Origin: Halobacterium hubeiense
Lineage (GTDB): Archaea; Halobacteriota; Halobacteria; Halobacteriales; Halobacteriaceae
Direction of reading: 5' to 3'
Length of the DNA: 64,000 nt
Assembly (NCBI RefSeq): GCF_001488575.1
Contig: NZ_LN831302.1
Span: forward strand, 930,001 to 994,000
Of this stretch, positions 29,709 through 38,935 are shown in pieces; the stretch's first letter is position 1, and every line of letters begins with the position of its first letter. The position numbers and the translations under genes were made by a program. The notes under the pieces were generated by a model, which was not told where the DNA came from, did no database searches, and saw nothing but the letters and a program-made list of their open reading frames with translations.

Positions 29709-30302
29709 CTATATTACGAAGAGGAACAGCAGCGCCGGCCCGATGGTGACCACGGCGGCAGCCGCGTACGCGGGCTTGCTCCACTCCAGCACCGTCGCGC
29801 CGTCCAGCGGCCCGAACGGAATCATGTTGAACCCCGCCAGCAGCACGTTGATGAACAGGCCGCGCCAGCCGACGTTCGGCGCGACCGTCAGCATCACGCC
29901 CAGCGAGAGAACGGCGAGCGCGACGTTCGTCAGCGGGCCCGCGAGCGCGATGAGGCCGTGCTCGCGGGGCGTGATGCGGCCGCGGTGGTGGACCGCGCCG
30001 GGCGCCGCGAACAGGAACCCCGCGAGGCCGCCCGCGACGGCGAGCGCCAGCATCCCGAAGTCCGCGCGGAACTCCGCGTGCTGGCCGAACTTGACGGCGA
30101 CCACTTTGTGCGCGAGTTCGTGCAGGAGGAACGCGACGCCCACGGTCGCGAGGCTCAGCGCGAACTCCTCGAGGAACGCCGCGCTCGCCAGCACCTCGGT
30201 GAGATTCGTCGCGGAGACGGGGACGTACAGCAGGCTGAACGCCAGCCCGAGCGCCAGCCACGCCACGAGGAGGTCCCGGAGTTCGCGGCCGCTGAAGTTC
30301 AC
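29709..30302 (-). CDS. Site-2-protease-like membrane metalloprotease (M50 family)
   Basis: A 197-residue intramembrane zinc protease with about five helices. The zinc motif HELAH (His61, Glu62, His65) sits at the end of a helix, and the third ligand is Asp167 in GPLDGATV. It lacks the PDZ domain of RseP. The start is GTG 30302 in a GTGA overlap with the preceding TraB-family gene, so translation is probably coupled. The substrate is unknown; regulated release of a membrane-bound factor is the usual role. Confidence 0.88.
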   Translation of the reverse strand: MNFSGRELRDLLVAWLALGLAFSLLYVPVSATNLTEVLASAAFLEEFALSLATVGVAFLLHELAHKVVAVKFGQHAEFRADFGMLALAVAGGLAGFLFAAPGAVHHRGRITPREHGLIALAGPLTNVALAVLSLGVMLTVAPNVGWRGLFINVLLAGFNMIPFGPLDGATVLEWSKPAYAAAAVVTIGPALLFLFVI

Positions 30303-31807
30303 TGTACCAGCCTCCAGATGGCGTCCGCGCTGTTCTGTGCGCCCCGCACCATCGCGTCGCTGACCGCGCCGAGGCTGTCGAAGGGACCGCCGATGAGCGG
30401 CAACACGACGAACGGGAAGAGGACGCTGGCGACGATGCTCCCGATGTTCGTCATCGCGACCACCGCGATGAGCCGGAACAGCGGCACGTCTATCATCTGC
30501 TGAAGGAGGTCACGAATCGGCGTCTCTTGGTCGTCCATGAGCTCGTTCAGCGTGCCGATGTCGGCGACGCGCACCGAGAGGTAGCGCAGTTCGACGTAGC
30601 CCGCGAACCAGCCGGGCGCGAGCAGCGGGTTGATGCTCGTGAGCCACGCGACTGCGCCGCCGACGCCCGCGCTCGTCCAGTGCGCGCCCGCGAGCTTCGC
30701 CGCGCCCAGCGAGATTATCCCGTTGAACAGAAACCACGCGCCGAACACCTGCAGGAGGACGGTGTTTCCCACCCCCGCCATCACCAGCAGGCCGAAGAAC
30801 GCGAGGAAGCCGACCGTAATCAGCAGGCCGAAAACGCGTGCGACCGAGACCCGCTTCTTGCGGGTGCCGGTCAGCGACTCCATCGGCGGCAGTTCCTCGG
30901 GGTGGTCGAGGTAGCGTTCGACGCCCTCGCGGTGGCCCGCGCCCAGCACCGCGACGACGTGTTTGCCCTGCGAACGCAACGCGACGAGGTTGTGCGCGAT
31001 GTAGGCGTCGCGCTCGTCGATGAGCGCTTCCGCGCCCGCGGGGCTGAACCGCCGGAACTCCTCCATCATCGCCGACACCACGTCCGCGTCCGTCAAATCG
31101 TCCATCGTGAACTCCTCGACGTCCTCCTCGGGGGCGGCGCGCGCGAACAGCACGACGAACACCGCGCCGAACACGAGCGCGCCGGCGCCCGCGAACAGCA
31201 CGGCCTCCGCAAGCCCCGAGAGCACGACCAGTGCCGTCTCCACGACGCCAATCGTCGCGGGCGGCGGCGGCAGCAGGAACGGCCCGGCGACGAACTCCGC
31301 GACGACGCCGAGGAGGAAGCCGACGAACGCGCCGACGCCCATCCCGAGCGTGCGGCTGTCCGTGACCCCCAACGCGAGTTCGCCGACCAGCCGGAGCTTC
31401 TCGACGGCGGTCATGCGCGCCCAGAAGCGCTGAATCGTCACCTGGATGTCGCGGTCGACGAGCGCGACGTCCGCGCCGATGCGCTCGGCGGCGTCGATGC
31501 CCGCCTTCATGTCCGCGCCCGGCTCGATGCCGAACTTGTCGCCGAGGCGCTGCTGGACGTACGACAGCAGCCAGTACGCCAGGAACTGGAACGCCATGCT
31601 CCCCTTCAGGAGGTCGCTGGCGTCGAGGTCCTCGGGCGCGTCGCCCTGCATCTGCCGGTAGCGTCCCTCGTCGAGTTCGACGGCGACCGTGTCCGGGTTC
31701 TCCTCCTCGACGACCCGCTCGACCTCCTCGACGCTGTCCGCGGAGACGTGGGCGGTCCCGACGACCCGAACGGAGCCCTCCCGGGTCGCCGCGGATTCCT
31801 CGCTCAT
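30299..31807 (-). CDS. TraB/TIKI-family membrane protein
   Basis: A 502-residue protein: an N-terminal TraB domain with GTAHVS (Gly17 to His20), conserved acidic residues (VAVELDEGRY), and a second GxxH motif GAGHREGV near residue 300, followed by several membrane helices (about 165-240 and 325-500). TraB/PrgY proteins limit pheromone activity in enterococci, and the related TIKI proteins are metal-dependent proteases, so peptidase activity is plausible. ATG 31807 excludes a basic 40-residue extension that lacks halophile composition. Confidence 0.85.
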   Translation of the reverse strand: MSEESAATREGSVRVVGTAHVSADSVEEVERVVEEENPDTVAVELDEGRYRQMQGDAPEDLDASDLLKGSMAFQFLAYWLLSYVQQRLGDKFGIEPGADMKAGIDAAERIGADVALVDRDIQVTIQRFWARMTAVEKLRLVGELALGVTDSRTLGMGVGAFVGFLLGVVAEFVAGPFLLPPPPATIGVVETALVVLSGLAEAVLFAGAGALVFGAVFVVLFARAAPEEDVEEFTMDDLTDADVVSAMMEEFRRFSPAGAEALIDERDAYIAHNLVALRSQGKHVVAVLGAGHREGVERYLDHPEELPPMESLTGTRKKRVSVARVFGLLITVGFLAFFGLLVMAGVGNTVLLQVFGAWFLFNGIISLGAAKLAGAHWTSAGVGGAVAWLTSINPLLAPGWFAGYVELRYLSVRVADIGTLNELMDDQETPIRDLLQQMIDVPLFRLIAVVAMTNIGSIVASVLFPFVVLPLIGGPFDSLGAVSDAMVRGAQNSADAIWRLVQ

Positions 31808-31925
31808 TGCGTGGACGTTAGGCGTGGCGGCCTTACGCTTGTCGGAAAGGCGACGTGCCGGGCGCTGTCCCGGGGTTCGTCCCCACTCGGAAGGCTTCAA
31901 GCCGCTCGGCGCAGAACCACGACCC

Positions 31926-32381
31926 ATGACCGAATCCGCACGCCTGATGGACTCCTACACGGAGATGACCGAGTTGCTGTTGCCCAACGATACGAACAAC
32001 CTCGGCCGCGCGCTCGGTGGCGCGGTCCTGCACTGGATGGACATCTGCGCGGCCATCGCGTCGATGCGGTTCTCCGGCCGGCAGTGCGTCACCGCCTCCA
32101 TGGACCACGTCGACTTCATCGCGCCCATCGAGATGGGCGAGGTCGCGGTCGTGGAGGCGTTCGTCTTCGACGTCGGGCAGTCCAGCATCGACGTGAAAGT
32201 CGAGGTGCGCGCCGAGGACCCCGTGGAGGGCACCGAGCGCAAGACCACGACGTCCTTCTTCACGTTCGTCGCGCTCGACGACGACGGCACGCCGACGGCG
32301 GTGCCGCGGCTGGCCTGCGAGACGGAGGCTGAGGAGGCGCTCCGGCAGGACGCCCTCGACGCCCACGCCGAACAGCGGTAG
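31926..32381 (+). CDS. Hotdog-fold acyl-CoA thioesterase
   Basis: A 151-residue thioesterase of the YciA/BACH-type hotdog group. The N-terminal LLLPNDTNNLGRALGGAVLHWMD holds the catalytic Asn/Asp and the helix that cradles the CoA; VTASMDHVDFIAPIEMGE is the central strand. It probably hydrolyses medium or long acyl-CoA. The start matches the family N-terminus. It is convergent with the histidine-kinase gene, their stops touching. Confidence 0.87.
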   Translation: MTESARLMDSYTEMTELLLPNDTNNLGRALGGAVLHWMDICAAIASMRFSGRQCVTASMDHVDFIAPIEMGEVAVVEAFVFDVGQSSIDVKVEVRAEDPVEGTERKTTTSFFTFVALDDDGTPTAVPRLACETEAEEALRQDALDAHAEQR

Positions 32382-34058
32382 CTAGTCGAGCCGCGGCACG
32401 TCGAGCGTGACGACGGTACCCGTGGGCTCGTTGTCCGCGAACGTCACGCGGCCGCCCGCGATGTCCGTCCCCCAGTGAATCAGCCACAGGCCGAGCCCGC
32501 TGGCGTGGTGCAGCGGCGTCTCCGTCCCGCTCTCGAGGGCGGCGTACTCGCTGGCGTGGACGCCGGGACCGTCGTCCGCGACGCGAAGCTCCACGCGGTC
32601 GTCGGTGGCTTCGACCTCGACCTCGACGTGCGGGTCGTCGCTCGTGTTGTGCTCGGCGGCGTTCTCCAGGACGTTCCAGACGACGGGGCCGAGCGTCGCC
32701 GGCACGGTGCAGTTCGCGGGATATTCCGAGACGCCGACGGTCACCGCCGGGTACGCGGTGCGGAGTCGCTGGACGCGCCCGTCGAGCAGTTCGTGGAGGC
32801 TCACGGGCACTCGCGGCCCCTCCTCGCGTTCGAGCAGGTCGACGATGACGCGGGCCTTCTCACCGAGCGCCGCGATTCTGGTCGCGCGCTGCTCGACGAT
32901 GCCCACGGCCTCGCGCTCCTCGTCGGTGTCCGGGGACAGCTGGCCCGCGTACCCGAGAATCATCTGGGTGTCGGTGCGGACGTTGTGCCGGAACGCGCGG
33001 TTCAGCACTTCGAGGCGCTGCTTCTGTCGGAGGTACCGGCTGACGTCGTGGAACGTGACGACGCGCCCGATGAGCCGCTCGCGGACGTCCCGCACCGGCG
33101 TTATCGACACGTCGAACGGCGTCTCGTCGCCGTCCACGTCGATGGCGACGTGTTCGGGGCGGCAGTCGGCGTCCAGCGGCCCCAGCGACGGCAGCATCGA
33201 CGCCACCGGCTCGCCGATTGCGTCGCGGCGGGCGCGACCCAGCAGCGCTTGCGCGCTCTCGTTGGCGTCCACGACGTAGCCGTGACTGTCCACGACGATT
33301 GCGGCGTCGTCCATCCGGTCGAAGACGAGCCGGCGCGCCCGCCAGTTCGGCGCGGGGCTGGCGTCGAACAGCTGGAACCGCGTGACGGCGCCGAGAAACG
33401 CCACGCCCGTGACGGCGAACGCAATCGGCGTCGGGTCGAACTCCGGGAGCGGGAGCACGCCCGCGACCGAGAGGATGTTCGTCACCCACGGCGTCAGCGA
33501 CCCGAACAGGAGGGCGGCGCTCTGCCCGCGGAACAGCACCGCGTTGCTCCGAATCAGCCCCAGCAGCGGGACGAACCCGAGCGCGCCGAGGACGTACGTG
33601 TACGCCGCGACCACCCAGTACCACGGGCCGCCCGTGCGTTCGAGCAACACGAGGTCGCCGTAGGAGACCACCGTCGTCGAGCGATACAGCAGGTCGTGGG
33701 CGTTGCTGGTCGCCGCCAACACCACGGTCACCGCGGGGACGACCGCGAGGACGGCGACCACCTGCGGGCGGACGTACTCGTCGCGGCCCGTGTACGCGAG
33801 CGCGAACAGCAGCCACGCGACGGGGATGACGACGACGCCGACCCACTGGACGTCCGACCAGAGTATCTTCCGGGCGACCGTCGAGGCCTGCAGTTCGAAC
33901 ACGAGGAACGCCGCCCACCAGACGACCCCGGCGAGCATGAGGACGATCGCGGACGCACCGGGCTCCGGGCGCTCCCGCCACGCCAACAACGCGGCCGCGA
34001 AACTGGCCGCGATGCTGACCAGTAGCACGGCCGTCAGGCCGTCGACGAGGGTGACCAC
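32382..34058 (-). CDS. Membrane-bound PAS histidine kinase with 7TM sensor
   Basis: Sensor histidine kinase of about 558 residues. Seven helices in the first about 225 residues resemble the HisKA_7TM sensor; a PAS domain follows (about 240-340, VVDSHGYVVDANESAQALLG), then an H-box FRHNVRTD with phosphoacceptor His358, and an ATPase with N-box VLENAAEHN, G-box VADDGPGV and GLGLWL. GTG 34058 is chosen because a TTTTACA element at complement 34086-34092 suits a leaderless start near there; GTG 34082, eight codons longer, is possible. No response regulator gene is adjacent. Ligand unknown. Confidence 0.85.
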   Translation of the reverse strand: MVTLVDGLTAVLLVSIAASFAAALLAWRERPEPGASAIVLMLAGVVWWAAFLVFELQASTVARKILWSDVQWVGVVVIPVAWLLFALAYTGRDEYVRPQVVAVLAVVPAVTVVLAATSNAHDLLYRSTTVVSYGDLVLLERTGGPWYWVVAAYTYVLGALGFVPLLGLIRSNAVLFRGQSAALLFGSLTPWVTNILSVAGVLPLPEFDPTPIAFAVTGVAFLGAVTRFQLFDASPAPNWRARRLVFDRMDDAAIVVDSHGYVVDANESAQALLGRARRDAIGEPVASMLPSLGPLDADCRPEHVAIDVDGDETPFDVSITPVRDVRERLIGRVVTFHDVSRYLRQKQRLEVLNRAFRHNVRTDTQMILGYAGQLSPDTDEEREAVGIVEQRATRIAALGEKARVIVDLLEREEGPRVPVSLHELLDGRVQRLRTAYPAVTVGVSEYPANCTVPATLGPVVWNVLENAAEHNTSDDPHVEVEVEATDDRVELRVADDGPGVHASEYAALESGTETPLHHASGLGLWLIHWGTDIAGGRVTFADNEPTGTVVTLDVPRLD

Positions 34059-34134
34059 AGTTTGTTCGGACTGGTCCCGCACTTGTAAAAGGAGTGCCGG
34101 TCAGCGAAGGTTGCCGTGCGGGACCGCGAGCGGG

Positions 34135-35070
34135 CTACGCGAGCGCGACCACCGAGAGCGCCGCCCCGGCGACGACGTACTCGAGTTCGGGCGCGACAGT
34201 CAGCCACGCGCGGTCGGCGTACCGCGCCAGCACGCTCGTGACGGCCAGCGAGTACGCGAGCCCCGCGCCGAGCGCGAGCGCGACCGCTACCGAGAGGTAG
34301 CCGGCGGCGACGGCGTACGCGAACACCGCGGCGGTGGCCACGTCGACCGCGTAGAGGACGTACCGCGTTCCTCGGAGGCCGACCACGACGGGGAGCGTGC
34401 GGACGCCCGCGTCCGCGTCGCCCGCGCGGTCGCTGACGTTCGGGAGTTCGGCGTCGACGAACGACCGGAGGAAGAAGTACGCGAACACGACCACGACGGT
34501 GGGGGTCACGCCGCGGTCGGCGAACGCCAGCGGCAGGAACGTCAGCGACACCGACCAGGCCAGCGCGACGACGGCGGTGTTGACGACGAGGATGTCTTTC
34601 AGCCGGCGCAGGCCCGCGCCGAGCCGCGGCAGCCAGTCGCTCGCGTACAGCACCCAGAACGCGCCCGGGAGCAGCGCCAGCGCCAGCGCCAGCGGCCCGC
34701 CGAGCATCGCCAGCGAGACCGCGAGGCCGTACGCGACCGCAGCGGCGACGTACAGCGCGTTCTCGTGGCGGCGCACGAACGCGACCTGCCCGGGCTTGTC
34801 GCGGGCGTCGTCGTCGGCGTCGGCGATGCGGTCGTTGGCGTAGACGGCGAACGTGAGCAGGCCGACCACCGCGGGCGCGGGGCTCGGCGGCAGCGACAGC
34901 ACGACCATCGCGATGCCGACCTCGACGACCGTGACAACCGAGAGGTACGCCGAACTGTACAGCAGGACCGTCCAGAGTTGTTTCGCGCCCGCGAGGAGGC
35001 GAGCGAGCTGTGCGGGGAACCGCGTCGAGTCGCCGGGGTGAACCGCCCGGCGGTCTTGTTTCCGTACCAT
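34135..35070 (-). CDS. UbiA-superfamily prenyltransferase
   Basis: A 311-residue integral membrane protein with about nine helices. The two Asp-rich Mg-pyrophosphate motifs are YANDRIADADDDARDKP (NDxxDxxxD) and ELPNVSDRAGDADAG. The superfamily transfers prenyl groups to quinone, carotenoid, glycerol or chlorophyll acceptors; the acceptor here cannot be assigned. ATG 35070 puts the start just before a polar N-terminus; GTG 35121 in the same frame would add 17 residues and lies about 30 bases below an A+T-rich element, so it is a real alternative. Confidence 0.83.
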   Translation of the reverse strand: MVRKQDRRAVHPGDSTRFPAQLARLLAGAKQLWTVLLYSSAYLSVVTVVEVGIAMVVLSLPPSPAPAVVGLLTFAVYANDRIADADDDARDKPGQVAFVRRHENALYVAAAVAYGLAVSLAMLGGPLALALALLPGAFWVLYASDWLPRLGAGLRRLKDILVVNTAVVALAWSVSLTFLPLAFADRGVTPTVVVVFAYFFLRSFVDAELPNVSDRAGDADAGVRTLPVVVGLRGTRYVLYAVDVATAAVFAYAVAAGYLSVAVALALGAGLAYSLAVTSVLARYADRAWLTVAPELEYVVAGAALSVVALA

Positions 35071-35260
35071 TGTAGCCGTCAGTCCGACGGCGATCGCCGC
35101 CGGTCTGACGTCGCAGACCACTCACCTACACCGGGTTAGTATTATGTTCATTTTATCACTTATCAAGTGAGAAAATACACCTGCCCCACAGGCTTATCCG
35201 CGTAGTCGGCGTCCGTTCACGCGTGACGATGACAGTATACGAACAAGAGCGAGGCGGACA

Positions 35261-35566
35261 ATGACCGAGCACGCCAAGAAGCTGCTGCGGAACATCGACG
35301 AGACGGCCGTGACCGTCCTCGACCTCGCGGACCGCGAGCGCGCCAAAGAGCGGGCCGGCTCCCAGCGCAGCGCCTACGAGAAGGGCCTGAACGAGGTCGA
35401 GCGCATCGCCGGGAAGCCGCAGGCCCGCGACCTCGCGGAGTGGATTCAGGACCAGATTCGCCAACGGGAGACGTACCCCTCCGCGCGCGAAGTCCGCAAC
35501 CACGGCGCCCAAATCTGCCGGACGAGCGGCCACGAGATATCGACGAACGACTGGCTGGGCGCCTGA
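35261..35566 (+). CDS. Conserved-type haloarchaeal protein of unknown function (101 aa)
   Basis: Soluble, charged, mostly helical 101-residue protein with no membrane segment. The ERAKERAGSQRSAYEKGLNEVERIAGKPQAR stretch has a DNA/RNA-binding look by charge but matches no family I know. The halophile-like composition and the clean ATG at 35261 support a real gene. It shares the 139-190-base divergent region 35071-35260 with the UbiA-family gene. Confidence 0.65.
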   Translation: MTEHAKKLLRNIDETAVTVLDLADRERAKERAGSQRSAYEKGLNEVERIAGKPQARDLAEWIQDQIRQRETYPSAREVRNHGAQICRTSGHEISTNDWLGA

Positions 35567-35614
35567 CCGGCGGCGACGCGCAGGCTTTTCCCCGGCGACC
35601 CCCTACCGCCGGCC

Positions 35615-36064
35615 ATGGCTCTCGACGCGCCCGCACCCGACCCGCCCGAGCTAGACGGCGACCCCGACGAGTACGACGACGTCACCGTTCAGGGAACCGA
35701 CTACCACCGCGACGACCTCCAGGAGTTCCTCGAAGACGGCGCGTGGGAGGAAGCCTTCGAGACGTGGGCGACCGAAACAGACCTCTCCCGGGAGGCGTTC
35801 GACATCGCCGTGGACCTCGGGATGTTCGACCGCTTCGACTTCTTCTGGGATGACTTCGCGGACCGCGTGGGCTACCACGCCCCCGGCCTCCCGGAGACGT
35901 GGCGCGAGCGCGACATCCACCCCGAGCTGAACTCCTGGGAGACCGTCTCCGCCATCAACGCGTCGCTGGCGGAACTCGGCGCGGAAGCCTCGCGGCTGCT
36001 CAAAGACGAGTACGTCGACTGGGAGGCCGAGTACGACGCGCCCGACGACCTGCCGGACTTCTAA
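35615..36064 (+). CDS. Acidic soluble protein of unknown function (149 aa)
   Basis: A strongly acidic 149-residue protein, rich in Asp, Glu and aromatic residues, with EAFDIAVDLGMFDRFDFFWDDFADRVGYHAPGLP in the centre. It follows the 101-residue gene by 48 bases on the same strand and may be cotranscribed. No family recognised. A T-run follows its stop. Confidence 0.68.
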   Translation: MALDAPAPDPPELDGDPDEYDDVTVQGTDYHRDDLQEFLEDGAWEEAFETWATETDLSREAFDIAVDLGMFDRFDFFWDDFADRVGYHAPGLPETWRERDIHPELNSWETVSAINASLAELGAEASRLLKDEYVDWEAEYDAPDDLPDF

Positions 36065-36070
36065 ACGCAC

Positions 36071-36076
36071 TTTTTT
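36071..36076 (+). terminator. T-run terminator after the 149-residue protein gene
   Basis: Six T residues begin seven bases after the stop at 36064. Short T-runs of this kind end transcription in archaea without needing a hairpin, although two hairpins follow. Confidence 0.45.
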
Positions 36077-36082
36077 CGCTGC

Positions 36083-36157
36083 GGGCGCGCTCCGCGCGCC
36101 CTCGGCAAAATCTCCACCAAAATCGCGCCTGCTCCCTTCGCGCGCCGACGGCGCGCG
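36083..36157. repeat. Two GC-rich hairpins in a convergent intergenic space
   Basis: Two perfect inverted repeats have the same build: an 8-base stem at 36083-36090/36094-36101 and another at 36139-36146/36150-36157, each with a 3-base loop. They lie between the convergent 149-residue-protein and gatA genes. They may stabilise 3' ends, block readthrough or be members of a dispersed palindromic repeat. Confidence 0.6.
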
Positions 36158-36232
36158 GCGGTCCGCGGGCGCGACCGCTCGCTGCGCTCGCGGAGAATTC
36201 GTAGTACTCTGGGACCGCAGTTAGAGGGGAAA

Positions 36233-37504
36233 CTACTCCTCGACCGCAGCGGCGGCGTTGATAATCGTCTCCTCGCCGAACGCCGGGCCGACGAGCTGGA
36301 GGCCGACCGGGAGGCCGTCGGCGTCGCCCGCGGGCACCGAGATGGCGGGGAGGTTCGCGAGGTTCACGGGCGTCGTGTTGGCGTCCGCGAGGTACATCTT
36401 CAGGGGGTCGTCGAGGCTCTCGCCCAGCTCGGGCGGGAGAATCGGCATCGTCGGGGACGCCAGCACGTCCACGTCCTCGAACGCCTCGTCGAAGTCCTGT
36501 TTCACCCACGCGCGGGCCTCCTGCGCCTGCTTGTAGTACTTGTCGTGGTAGCCCGCGGAGAGCGCGTACGTCCCGAGGAGGATGCGGCGCTTGACCTCGT
36601 CGCCGAACCCCTCCGAGCGCGCTTCCGAGAAGGACTCGTTCCAGTTGCCGTCGTAGCCCCCGGAGTTGCCGTACCGCACGCCGTCGAAGCGCGCGAGGTT
36701 CGACGAGGCCTCCGACATCGCGATGACGTAGTACGCCGCGACCGCGTACTCGACGGAGGGGAGGCTGACTTCCTCGACGGTCGCGCCCTGCTCGCGGAGG
36801 TCCTCGATTGCCGCGTCGAACGTCTCCACCACGGCGTCCTCTGCGCCCTCCACGAGTTCCGTGGGGACGCCAATCGTCAGGCCCTCGACGTCGCCGTCGG
36901 CGGCGCTCGCGAAGTCCGTGTCCGCGCCCTCCTCGCGAGTGGTGCCGTCGTTCTCGTCGGGACCCGCGACGACGTCCAGCAGCGCCGCGGCGTCCTCGAC
37001 GGTCGGCGCGATCGGGCCGATCTGTTCGAGGCTGTTCGCGTACGCGACCAGCCCGTACCGGGAGACGAGGCCGTACGTCGGCTTGATGCCGACGACGCCG
37101 CAGAACGCGGCGGGACACCGAATCGAACCACCAGTATCCGTGCCGAGCGCGAGGTCCGCGTCGCCGGCCGCGACGACCGCCGCGCTCCCACCGGAGGAGC
37201 CACCCGGCACGCGGTCCTCGTCCACCGGATTCTTCGTCGCGCCGAAGTACGACGTCTCCGTGGTCGTCCCCATCCCGAACTCGTCCATGTTCGTCTTCCC
37301 GGGGATGGTCGCGCCCGCGTCCTTGAGGCGCTCGACGACCGTGGCGTCGTAGGGTGGGACGTACTCTTCGAGCATCTTCGACCCGCAGGTCGTGCGGACG
37401 CCCTCCGTGGAGATGTTGTCCTTGACGGCCACGGTCTTCCCCGCCAGCGGGCCGTCCGCTTCGCCCTCGATTTCCTCGTCGGTGATGTACGCGTTCAGGC
37501 TCAT
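36233..37504 (-). CDS. gatA: Glu-tRNA(Gln) amidotransferase subunit A
   Basis: Amidase subunit that frees ammonia from glutamine to convert Glu-tRNA(Gln) to Gln-tRNA(Gln). The 423 residues carry the amidase-signature triad: Lys in VAVKDNI, Ser in GGSSGGSAA and Ser in GTDTGGSIRCPA. Archaeal GatCAB also handles Asp-tRNA(Asn). The start ATG lies in TGATG, overlapping the gatC stop by one base. gatB is not in the window. Confidence 0.95.
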   Translation of the reverse strand: MSLNAYITDEEIEGEADGPLAGKTVAVKDNISTEGVRTTCGSKMLEEYVPPYDATVVERLKDAGATIPGKTNMDEFGMGTTTETSYFGATKNPVDEDRVPGGSSGGSAAVVAAGDADLALGTDTGGSIRCPAAFCGVVGIKPTYGLVSRYGLVAYANSLEQIGPIAPTVEDAAALLDVVAGPDENDGTTREEGADTDFASAADGDVEGLTIGVPTELVEGAEDAVVETFDAAIEDLREQGATVEEVSLPSVEYAVAAYYVIAMSEASSNLARFDGVRYGNSGGYDGNWNESFSEARSEGFGDEVKRRILLGTYALSAGYHDKYYKQAQEARAWVKQDFDEAFEDVDVLASPTMPILPPELGESLDDPLKMYLADANTTPVNLANLPAISVPAGDADGLPVGLQLVGPAFGEETIINAAAAVEE

Positions 37505-37779
37505 CACGACACCTTCGGGCCCTTGAAGCGCCCGTCCTCGCTGTCGTCGGCGTTCCGCAGGGCCTCCTCCTGACTGAGGCTCTCCTCGACCTCGTCGCTG
37601 CGCATCACGTTCACGAGGTCGGGTTCGGCCTCGACTTCGGGCACCTCTTCGAGCGCTTCGAAGTGTTCGAGGATGTCGCCGAACTGGTCGGCGAACTGCG
37701 CGCGCTCCTCGTCGTCGAGGTCCACGCGCGCGAGGTCCGCGACGTGCTCGACCTCGTCGGCGTCCACAGAATCGCTCAT
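37504..37779 (-). CDS. gatC: Glu-tRNA(Gln) amidotransferase subunit C
   Basis: A 91-residue chaperone-like subunit that clamps GatA to GatB. It shows the GatC pattern VEHVADLARVDLDDEERAQFADQFGDILEHFEAL and a C-terminal extended tail with NVMRSDEV. ATG 37779 is chosen because the longer frame (to 37887) adds residues outside the family and the upstream space holds the tfb promoter region. It forms one operon with gatA. Confidence 0.93.
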   Translation of the reverse strand: MSDSVDADEVEHVADLARVDLDDEERAQFADQFGDILEHFEALEEVPEVEAEPDLVNVMRSDEVEESLSQEEALRNADDSEDGRFKGPKVS

Positions 37780-37932
37780 GTCTCCGGAGTCGCGCGTGGC
37801 GTCGGTAAGCGTTTCGATGCCCCACGACTCACACCCGTATGCGAGTTTCTGCCACAGTCCTTTAGTGCGGTCGGCCCCTCCCTCCACACGTATCCGACGT
37901 TCTCAGGACCACAGAACCCGCCCACAGCCCCC

Positions 37933-38916
37933 ATGAGTGACAACACGCGAACCCGCGAAACGCGCGAAGACGCCGAGAGCGAGAGCGAAGACGAGCGCGA
38001 AGACGCGGACGCCGACCTCCAGTGCCCGGAGTGCGGCGGTCGCCTCACCGTCGACGAGGAGCGCGGGGAGACCGTCTGCGAGGACTGCGGTCTCGTGGTC
38101 GAGGAGGACAGCATCGACCGCGGCCCCGAGTGGCGCGCGTTCGGCAGCGAGGAGAACGACCAGAAGAGCCGCGTCGGTGCCCCCACCACGAATCTGATGC
38201 ACGACAAGGGGCTGTCGACGAACATCGGCTGGCAGGACAAGGACGCCTACGGCAACACCCTCTCCGGCCGGCAGCGACAGAAGATGCAGCGCCTCCGCAA
38301 GTGGAACGAGCGCTTCCGCACGCGAACCTCGAAGGAGCGCAATCTGAAGCAGGCGCTCGGCGAAATCGAGCGGATGGCCTCCGCGCTCGGCCTCCCGAAG
38401 AACGTCCGGGAGACTGCGTCCGTGATTTACCGCCGCGCGCTCGATGAGGACCTCCTCCCCGGCCGCTCCATCGAGGGCGTCGCCACCAGCGCGCTGTACG
38501 CGGCCGCCCGGCAGGCCGGCACCCCGCGGAGTCTCGACGAGGTGGCGAACGTCAGCCGCGTCGAGCGCGACGAAATCGCGCGCACCTACCGGTACGTCGC
38601 CCGCGAGCTCGGCCTCGAAGTCGCGCCGACCGACCCGGCCAGCTACGTCCCGCGGTTCTGCTCGGACCTCGGGCTCTCCGACGAGGTCGAGCGCCGCGCC
38701 CGCGACCTCCTAGAGAGCGCCGAGGACGCCGGCCTCTACTCCGGGAAGTCGCCGGTCGGCCTCGCGGCCGCCGCGGTGTACGCCGCCAGCCTCCTCGTGG
38801 ACGAGCGCATCACGCAGAGCCAGGTCAGCGACATCGCGAACGTCAGCGAGGTCACCATCCGCAACCGCTACCACGAGATTCTGGAAGCCGGCGGCGAGAC
38901 GAACGTCGAGGCGTGA
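37933..38916 (+). CDS. tfb: Transcription initiation factor TFB
   Basis: Archaeal TFIIB homologue that binds TBP-TATA and recruits RNA polymerase. The 327-residue protein has an acidic N-terminus, a zinc ribbon (Cys31, Cys34, Cys49, Cys52), a B-finger/linker around WRAFGSEENDQKSRVGAP, and two cyclin-like repeats (about 125-215 and 220-310) ending in the HTH that contacts the BRE (ITQSQVSDIANVSEVTIRNRY). Haloarchaea carry several TFBs, so the number of this paralogue cannot be given. Confidence 0.96.
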   Translation: MSDNTRTRETREDAESESEDEREDADADLQCPECGGRLTVDEERGETVCEDCGLVVEEDSIDRGPEWRAFGSEENDQKSRVGAPTTNLMHDKGLSTNIGWQDKDAYGNTLSGRQRQKMQRLRKWNERFRTRTSKERNLKQALGEIERMASALGLPKNVRETASVIYRRALDEDLLPGRSIEGVATSALYAAARQAGTPRSLDEVANVSRVERDEIARTYRYVARELGLEVAPTDPASYVPRFCSDLGLSDEVERRARDLLESAEDAGLYSGKSPVGLAAAAVYAASLLVDERITQSQVSDIANVSEVTIRNRYHEILEAGGETNVEA

Positions 38917-38935
38917 CCGACGCCTCCCGGGGCCG

